DNA of 10,419 nucleotides from assembly GCA_945889545.1 (NCBI GenBank), contig CAMDCC010000079.1:1-10419 (forward strand), in the 5' to 3' direction. Of the stretch, positions 6,396-10,419 are shown piece by piece (positions within the stretch are counted from its first letter, which is position 1; each line of letters starts with the position of its first letter). Origin of the DNA: Bifidobacterium breve. Lineage in GTDB: Bacteria; Actinomycetota; Acidimicrobiia; IMCC26256; PALSA-555. Position numbers and translations under genes: made by a program. The notes under the pieces are model-generated. The model saw only the letters and a program-made list of their open reading frames with translations. It was not told where the DNA came from and searched no databases.

Positions 6396-6792
6396 GCGTT
6401 GGCGCCGGTCGGCCCTCGAGCTCTCCGCCGCCCGGACTGCCCTGACCGTCGTCCTGACCAGGCGGACCGTCGAAGCCTGGGGGCCGTGGGCACTCGCTGC
6501 CTGAACCGCCTCGGGAACCAGGGCCGAACGGTCGCGGGTCGCTGTTGTCGCCTCCGGAACCGTCGTCCGGGGCACCGGGCACCTGCTGTACATCGGCGAT
6601 CGGGTTGATGAGGTTCCTTGAATCGTCGCGGTCGTTGCCGATCGCGTACCCGATGCCCCCTGCCGCGAGGACGCCGACCAGTGCCAGGGCCCAGACCGGC
6701 AGCGTGACGCTGGCACGAGGTTCTTTCGGAGCCTTGGTCTCTTCGGTCGCGTCGACTGGCTCGGTCGCGTTCGGGGTCTCGTCGTCAGCCAT
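6358..6792 (-). CDS. small single-pass membrane protein with Gly/Pro/Asp-rich outer tail
   Basis: The protein has 144 residues. Residues 1-27 are polar and acidic, rich in Glu, Thr, Asp and Ala. One hydrophobic helix follows (about 29-52, SVTLPVWALALVGVLAAGGIGYAIG) with a Gly-rich face. The rest (53-144) is low-complexity, rich in Gly, Pro, Asp and Ser, with one Cys (101). The likely topology has the N-terminus inside and the tail outside, with no signal cleavage site. I recognise no family and assign no function. The ATG at 6792 is chosen over an in-frame start at 6834 because AGGAG lies 9 bases upstream (6806-6802). It lies 99 bases downstream of the phosphotransferase gene on the same strand; the repeats in that gap suggest its own promoter. 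Its final codons form one arm and the loop of the hairpin at 6343-6395. Normal codon use and a clear start make it a probable real gene. Confidence 0.75.
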   Translation of the reverse strand: MADDETPNATEPVDATEETKAPKEPRASVTLPVWALALVGVLAAGGIGYAIGNDRDDSRNLINPIADVQQVPGAPDDGSGGDNSDPRPFGPGSRGGSGSECPRPPGFDGPPGQDDGQGSPGGGELEGRPAPTRILGTLNDTWTP

Positions 6793-6801
6793 GCAGCACC
6801 T

Positions 6802-6806
6802 CTCCT
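6802..6806 (-). promoter_or_regulatory. ribosome binding site of the small membrane protein gene
   Basis: AGGAG on the minus strand, 9 bases before the ATG at 6792. It decides this start over the in-frame start at 6834, whose extra residues (IRSQRRDPEERCC) do not look like part of the protein. Confidence 0.6.
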
Positions 6807-6854
6807 CAGGATCCCGTCGTTGGGAACGAATCATGAGAAGTGTCGCGAGTCGAT

Positions 6855-6882
6855 CCTGAAGAGAGCCTGAGAATCTTCTGAA
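6855..6882. repeat. three direct repeats spaced exactly 11 bp, candidate response-regulator site
   Basis: On the plus strand cctgaa (6855-6860), cctgag (6866-6871) and tctgaa (6877-6882) follow each other at an exact 11-bp period. OmpR/PhoB-family response regulators, including actinobacterial PhoP, bind direct repeats with this phasing. The site is 63-90 bases upstream of the small membrane protein start, where an activator would sit. With three short degenerate units, chance is not excluded. Confidence 0.35.
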
Positions 6883-6891
6883 CGAGGTGGC

Positions 6892-7935
6892 TCAGGCGAT
6901 GCGCCGTAGGAGCTCGGCGATCACGGGGTTGCGCTCTCGACTCGAGAGGTCGACCGTCTCGCCATGGGCGTTGGCATGGGCCAGGGTGATGAGCGGGATC
7001 TGGATGCACGCGGCGCGAAAGCCGCCCCAGGTCTCGTACCAGTCGAGGTGCTCCAGCGGTCGCCCGAGCTTGTGCTCGTAGGCGACGACGCGGGCGTCGT
7101 GATCCATGAAGCCAGGGAGCGGCGGGAAGAACTGGAGTCCGATGCGGTCGAGGAAGATGTACCAGCCGAGATCGAGCTCGGCGGGTCCGAGCAGGGCCAT
7201 CTCCCAATCCATCACGGCGCGCACGGAGCAATCTTCGGCGTAGATGAGGTTGCCGATGCGGGTGTCGCCCCACACGAGACCCCGTGTCGGTGGTTCCGGC
7301 GGGCGATGCGCTGCGCACCACTCGAAGATCGTCTCGAGAGTGTCGAACCGCTTACCTTCACTTGCCCAGTCGCTCGCCCAATCGAGGTACGCGCGCCAAT
7401 ACCCGAGCTCCTGGGCGATCGAGCCGGCACCGTGCTCCGGACGGTCAAGAAAGCCGAGCCCCGCGTGGTCCACATCCACACGGTGGATACGTGCGATCGC
7501 ATCGAGCCCGGCGTCGAGGACGAGCGCCTGCTCCTCGGGTGGCGCGTCCTTCACCCAACCTTCGAACTGGTAGCCGGGCCGATCCGGTGGGATCCGGCCG
7601 TCGACGAACTTCATCACGTAGAACGCGCGCCCGAGCGCGGCATCGCTTGGCTCTCGCCACAGCACCTCAGGCACAGGGACGTCGGTGTGTGCGCGAAGCG
7701 CCTCGAGCACTTGCGCTTGCTTGTCGAGGTCGTAGTCGGGGAACAGTCCGGGGCCAGCGGGTGCGAGTCGCAACACCAGGCCGTGGGTCGCGCCGTCCCA
7801 TTCGGCCGCCGTGACGTACGTCTCGTTCGAGAACCCACCGTGGCTGGGGACTGAGAATGCATCGAGCACGACGGGCGCGCCGACCTGTTCAGTGAGCCAC
7901 TCGGCGAATCGGTCTTGCAGCTCGTCCACCGTCAC
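6892..7935 (-). CDS. APH/ACAD10-type phosphotransferase (aminoglycoside phosphotransferase fold)
   Basis: This 347-residue kinase-fold protein has a Gly-rich nucleotide loop SHGGFSNETY (31-40), a VLRLAP strand (54-59) whose basic residue replaces the usual Lys, the catalytic loop VWGDTRIGNLIY (221-232) with Asp224 and Asn229 as catalytic base and metal ligand, and VMDWEMALLGPAELDLGW (241-258) with Asp243 as second metal ligand. The usual HGD is WGD here, a variant I associate with the ACAD10/11-like 'phosphotransferase family protein' group of actinobacteria. Those relatives probably phosphorylate hydroxyacyl-CoA or similar lipid intermediates rather than antibiotics; the substrate here is unknown and resistance should not be inferred. 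The GTG at 7935 is chosen because the family N-terminus begins there and TAGCCT lies seven bases upstream; a second GTG at 7929 is an alternative. It is divergent from the AttH-like gene, and the small membrane protein gene lies downstream. Confidence 0.9.
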   Translation of the reverse strand: MTVDELQDRFAEWLTEQVGAPVVLDAFSVPSHGGFSNETYVTAAEWDGATHGLVLRLAPAGPGLFPDYDLDKQAQVLEALRAHTDVPVPEVLWREPSDAALGRAFYVMKFVDGRIPPDRPGYQFEGWVKDAPPEEQALVLDAGLDAIARIHRVDVDHAGLGFLDRPEHGAGSIAQELGYWRAYLDWASDWASEGKRFDTLETIFEWCAAHRPPEPPTRGLVWGDTRIGNLIYAEDCSVRAVMDWEMALLGPAELDLGWYIFLDRIGLQFFPPLPGFMDHDARVVAYEHKLGRPLEHLDWYETWGGFRAACIQIPLITLAHANAHGETVDLSSRERNPVIAELLRRIA

Positions 7936-7942
7936 GCGGCGC

Positions 7943-7948
7943 AGGCTA
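7943..7948 (-). promoter_or_regulatory. -10 element of a probable leaderless phosphotransferase transcript
   Basis: On the minus strand TAGCCT is followed by seven bases (GCGCCGC) and the GTG at 7935, the spacing expected when transcription begins at the start codon. No Shine-Dalgarno site precedes the GTG. Confidence 0.4.
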
Positions 7949-8004
7949 CGCGTAATGTGCGAACACGCGGGTCCCGAAGGGAGCTCGCCAGCGAACGAAC
8001 GGCA

Positions 8005-8027
8005 GCGGGACGGGTACCCCGGCCCGC
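8005..8027. promoter_or_regulatory. imperfect palindrome before the AttH-like gene, possible operator
   Basis: The perfect palindrome gggtaccc (8012-8019) is flanked by gcggg (8005-8009) and cccgc (8023-8027), giving a nested dyad of about 23 bp. It ends 18 bases before the TTG start at 8046 and lies in the 110-bp divergent gap, so a protein bound there could affect both genes. High GC makes such dyads easier to find by chance. Confidence 0.25.
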
Positions 8028-8045
8028 AGAGAGTGAGCGAATATT

Positions 8046-9209
8046 TTGGACAACAGCATTGGGCCCCTCGTTCCGGCCGACGAGACGCTGCTGCACCAGG
8101 TGGTCGACACGTTCGCGATGGTGGGTTCCACCGATCTCGGGTGGACCGAGAAGATCTGGTCGCAGGCGTGTGCGAACGACGGGTCGGTGCAGGCCGTGTT
8201 CGGCCTCGGGAAGTACACCAACCGCAACGTGCTCGATGCCTTCGGTGGCATCTCACGCGGTCGCGAGCAGTGGACCGTGCGGGGGAGTCGTGCCCTCCAC
8301 CATGACCCCCACGCCGCGACCGTCGGACCGTTGCGGTACGAGATCGTTGAACCGCTCGAAGCAGTCCGCATCGTGTTGGAGCCCAACGACATCCAGCCGA
8401 TCGCGTTCGACGTGGTGCTGCGCGGCGTGGTGCCGGCGCGCATGGAAGACCGCGAGCTCTTGCGCTCGCCGAGCGGCACTCGCCTCACCAACGACGTTGT
8501 GCGGTACCACCAGGCCGGCACCGCCGAGGGTTGGATCGAGATCGATGGTGTGCGTCAAGACGTGACCGCCGGCGATTGGATGAGTGCTCGGGATCACTCG
8601 TGGGGTGTGCGCACCAACGTGGGTGAGCCGGCCCGCGACCTCCAGCCCGGCACGTACCCACCCGATCCGCGGAGCCTTACGAGCTGGTCGCCGGTGCTGA
8701 TGACGCGACCCGACGGGTCGCAGTACGTGGTGTTCCACTACTTCATGGAGACGAACTTGCCCGGGCTCCCGCCGCGCCGCTTGCGCGGTGGGATCGAGCA
8801 TCCCGACGGGAGTGAAGAGCCCTTCGTCGACGCGCGCCTCGAGGCGCGCTTCGACGACACCAACCGGCGGTTCCTGGGAGGCACCTTCACGTTCGTGCAT
8901 CCCGACGGCACCGCGCGGCCGTTGGCGATCACGCCGGTGTCTGACACGGGATTCCACCTCGGTACCGGCTTGTACTTCGGGCTCGACGGGGTGCGCCACG
9001 GCATGTGGCGCGGAGACCTGAGTGTCGACGGCGACTACGTCGCCGACTGCACCGATCCCGAGGTGGCCCGGCGCATCCACCAGCACCGCGACTGTGTGGT
9101 CGCCGTCGACGACCCGGCCGGCGGCGGGAAGGGCATCGGGCCGATGCAGTCGATCGCGATCGGCGGCTTCCCCGACTACGGCCTCACATTGGCGAACACT
9201 TTCGTATAG
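8046..9209 (+). CDS. AttH/CrtC-like lipocalin-fold protein (DUF7064/DUF7065 type)
   Basis: This 387-residue protein has no signal peptide or membrane helix and should be cytosolic. The diagnostic stretch is GDWMSARDHSWGVRT (176-190): a RDHSWGVR segment of this kind is typical of the AttH/hydroxyneurosporene-synthase-like double lipocalin proteins now split as DUF7065 (N-terminal half) and DUF7064 (C-terminal half). The C-terminal half is beta-rich with repeated HPDG turns (252-255, 285-288). The biochemical role is unproven; relatives in actinobacteria often lie among lipid and steroid catabolism genes, suggesting binding or conversion of a hydrophobic molecule. The start is uncertain: an in-frame TGA at 8034-8036 bounds it, and TTG 8046 is the only usual start codon before GTG 8100 and ATG 8118, which would cut into the conserved N-terminus. 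It is divergent from the phosphotransferase, a partnership that may be functional. Confidence 0.83.
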   Translation: MDNSIGPLVPADETLLHQVVDTFAMVGSTDLGWTEKIWSQACANDGSVQAVFGLGKYTNRNVLDAFGGISRGREQWTVRGSRALHHDPHAATVGPLRYEIVEPLEAVRIVLEPNDIQPIAFDVVLRGVVPARMEDRELLRSPSGTRLTNDVVRYHQAGTAEGWIEIDGVRQDVTAGDWMSARDHSWGVRTNVGEPARDLQPGTYPPDPRSLTSWSPVLMTRPDGSQYVVFHYFMETNLPGLPPRRLRGGIEHPDGSEEPFVDARLEARFDDTNRRFLGGTFTFVHPDGTARPLAITPVSDTGFHLGTGLYFGLDGVRHGMWRGDLSVDGDYVADCTDPEVARRIHQHRDCVVAVDDPAGGGKGIGPMQSIAIGGFPDYGLTLANTFV

Positions 9210-9240
9210 GTCGCCGTTCTTCGTTCGCTACAGGTCGGTG

Positions 9241-10419
9241 CTACTTCTGGTCGAAGTAGGCGGAGTGCTCCATCATCCCGGCGGAGTGCGTGCTGCCGCT
9301 GCCGACGCCGTCGGGGCGGGTGTGCGTGTACGCGTCGGCTTCCAACGCGAGGAGTGCGTCGAACCGGTCACGTAGCTCCGACTTGTAGCCGTGGTCGACG
9401 GCAAGGTTCACGAGCTCGCCGGGGTCTTCGTGATGGTCGTACAGCTCGTGCTCGAGGTCGCCGAATGCCGCGTCGGGCCCGAAGCGCATGCCCTTCTGCC
9501 ACGGGATCGTGCGTCCGGTGCTGTCGACCCCGCCACCAACGCCGTAGTACCGCACGTACTTGTGACGCCCGTCGAAGTAGCCGCGCAAGGCGAAGCGCAG
9601 CCCCACACACGACATGTGCCAAGCTTGCTCCTGCGCGAACAGCACGTGGTCGCGCACGGACTCAGCCTCGCCAGCAAGCAGTGGGGTGAGATCGACACCC
9701 GACATCGTCGCGGACGCCGCGTCATCGACGCCCGCGAGTGAGCACACGAGCGTGGGGATGTCGGCGCTCGATGTGAGCGACTCGGTCGAAGAGTCGGGTG
9801 TGGCAAGTCCGGGTGCGCGCACGTAGAGCGGTACGTGCATGATCTCGTCGTACGCGAACGGTCCCTTGCCGCGTAGCCCGTGCGATCCGGCCTGCTCACC
9901 GTGGTCGCTCGTGAAGATCACGACCGTGTCGTCGGCGTTGCCCGTGGCGTCGAGGGCATCGAGGATGCGACCGATGTGCCCGTCGGACAGCGTGTGGAGG
10001 TGGAAGTAGTAGTCGAGCGTGCGGCGCCACGTGCGCTCGTCGTCGAGCTCGAGCTTGCCGAAGAACGTGTGGTTGTCCTCCCACCGCCACTGCTTGTGCA
10101 CCGCGGGCTTGGCGTTGAGGTCGTCGTCGAAGTTCGCAGGAAGGTCGAAGTACTCGTCGTACTGGCCTTCGAACTGAGCGATCGAGCCCCGGCCCGGCAC
10201 CGCCTCACCGATCATCGATGCGTACAGATCGGTGAGCTCGCGGTTCGCGGCCTGGTAGTCGGGCTGATCGGCCGGGTACCAGCAGATGTCGTGCGGGTTC
10301 ACCAACCCGACCACGAGCAGCCACGGCTCGGTGCTCGTGCCGTGCTCACCGAGCCAGTGCTCCGCGTTCGTGGTGATGATCTCGTCGTAGTACGTGCCGG
10401 TGCCAGCGAGGCCGGTCCA
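9241..10419 (-). CDS. sulfatase, alkaline-phosphatase superfamily (N-terminus off window)
   Basis: The frame is open from the window edge at 10419 to the TAG at 9243-9241, giving 392 visible residues; the GTG at 10314 is internal. The catalytic formylglycine motif (C/S-x-P-x-R) would be in the missing N-terminal part, so type cannot be checked. Visible signatures are PWLLVVGLVNPHDI (32-45), a strand common in sulfatases; VVIFTSDHGEQAGSHG (166-181), whose Asp172-His173 are the expected metal ligands; GKGPFAYDEIMHVPLYVRAPG (184-204), with Lys185 near the sulfate; and a C-terminal LYDHHEDPGELVNLA motif of the kind normally seen near the end of sulfatases. These enzymes hydrolyse sulfate esters of steroids, choline, phenols or polysaccharides. 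No signal peptide can be judged. It is convergent with the AttH-like gene; the 31-base gap holds only a weak dyad formed by gcgaac (9192-9197) and gttcgc (9223-9228). Confidence 0.92.
   Translation of the reverse strand, partial: WTGLAGTGTYYDEIITTNAEHWLGEHGTSTEPWLLVVGLVNPHDICWYPADQPDYQAANRELTDLYASMIGEAVPGRGSIAQFEGQYDEYFDLPANFDDDLNAKPAVHKQWRWEDNHTFFGKLELDDERTWRRTLDYYFHLHTLSDGHIGRILDALDATGNADDTVVIFTSDHGEQAGSHGLRGKGPFAYDEIMHVPLYVRAPGLATPDSSTESLTSSADIPTLVCSLAGVDDAASATMSGVDLTPLLAGEAESVRDHVLFAQEQAWHMSCVGLRFALRGYFDGRHKYVRYYGVGGGVDSTGRTIPWQKGMRFGPDAAFGDLEHELYDHHEDPGELVNLAVDHGYKSELRDRFDALLALEADAYTHTRPDGVGSGSTHSAGMMEHSAYFDQK

Noticed and set aside
6892..7935. Aminoglycoside resistance kinase.
   Set aside because: Only the fold is shared. 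The WGDTRIGN and DWEMALLG patterns fit ACAD10/11-like phosphotransferases, so resistance is not supported.
7936..8256. N-terminal extension of the phosphotransferase frame to 8256.
   Set aside because: It overlaps the divergent AttH-like gene, and the kinase family N-terminus fits the GTG at 7935.
8253..9086. Long open frame antisense to the AttH-like gene (and similar ones opposite the other genes, such as 6964-7854).
   Set aside because: High GC leaves few stop codons on the opposite strand. Composition is Arg/His/Val-biased with no motif, and codon positions follow the sense gene.
1..10419. Search by eye for CRISPR arrays, tRNA genes, transposases, attachment sites and phage genes.
   Set aside because: No regularly spaced repeats, cloverleaf, transposase or integrase motif was seen; the only repeats are the short ones reported.

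Overview
The window is high-GC DNA with dense, short-gapped genes on both strands and several starts that look leaderless (a TANNNT-type hexamer 6-7 bases before the start codon). This, together with the gene families present (F420-type luciferase-like oxidoreductase, CYP125-like P450, CaiB-type CoA transferase, APH-like phosphotransferase, AttH-like lipocalin protein), suggests an actinobacterium that degrades lipids, steroids or terpenoids. An Acidimicrobiia (Ilumatobacter-like) or mycobacteria-related lineage is my best guess, but no taxonomic marker gene is present. I see no rRNA, tRNA, CRISPR array, insertion sequence, integrase or phage gene, and no gene-free stretch over 300 bases.

Layout. 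Positions 1-1467 (+): the 3' part of an M28 zinc peptidase fused to an eight-helix membrane domain. Positions 1534-2975 (-): a two-gene operon, a small cupin followed by a CaiB/BaiF CoA transferase that appears to start at CTG just after the cupin stop. Positions 3100-4140 (+): a secreted protein of unknown function. Positions 4150-5040 (-) and 5050-6318 (+): a divergent pair, a luciferase-like oxidoreductase and a cytochrome P450, with start codons only 9 bases apart. Positions 6358-7935 (-): a small single-pass membrane protein, preceded by an APH/ACAD10-type phosphotransferase. Positions 8046-9209 (+): an AttH/CrtC-like lipocalin-fold protein divergent from the phosphotransferase. Positions 9241-10419 (-): the C-terminal part of a sulfatase that runs off the window.

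How they may fit together. The P450, F420-type oxidoreductase, CoA transferase, phosphotransferase and AttH-like protein are all families repeatedly found in actinobacterial catabolism of sterols and other hydrophobic compounds: oxidation of an unreactive carbon, CoA activation, then beta-oxidation-type steps. The peptidase, sulfatase and secreted protein look like independent neighbours. No complete pathway can be read from this window.

The least ordinary signals are in the non-coding parts: two 14-bp perfect inverted repeats that reach into the last codons of minus-strand genes at convergent junctions; a tandem 16-bp repeat upstream of the cupin; an 11-bp-phased direct repeat upstream of the small membrane protein; and what looks like a single symmetric promoter core serving the oxidoreductase and P450 in opposite directions. 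I did not find a clearly new multi-gene system.
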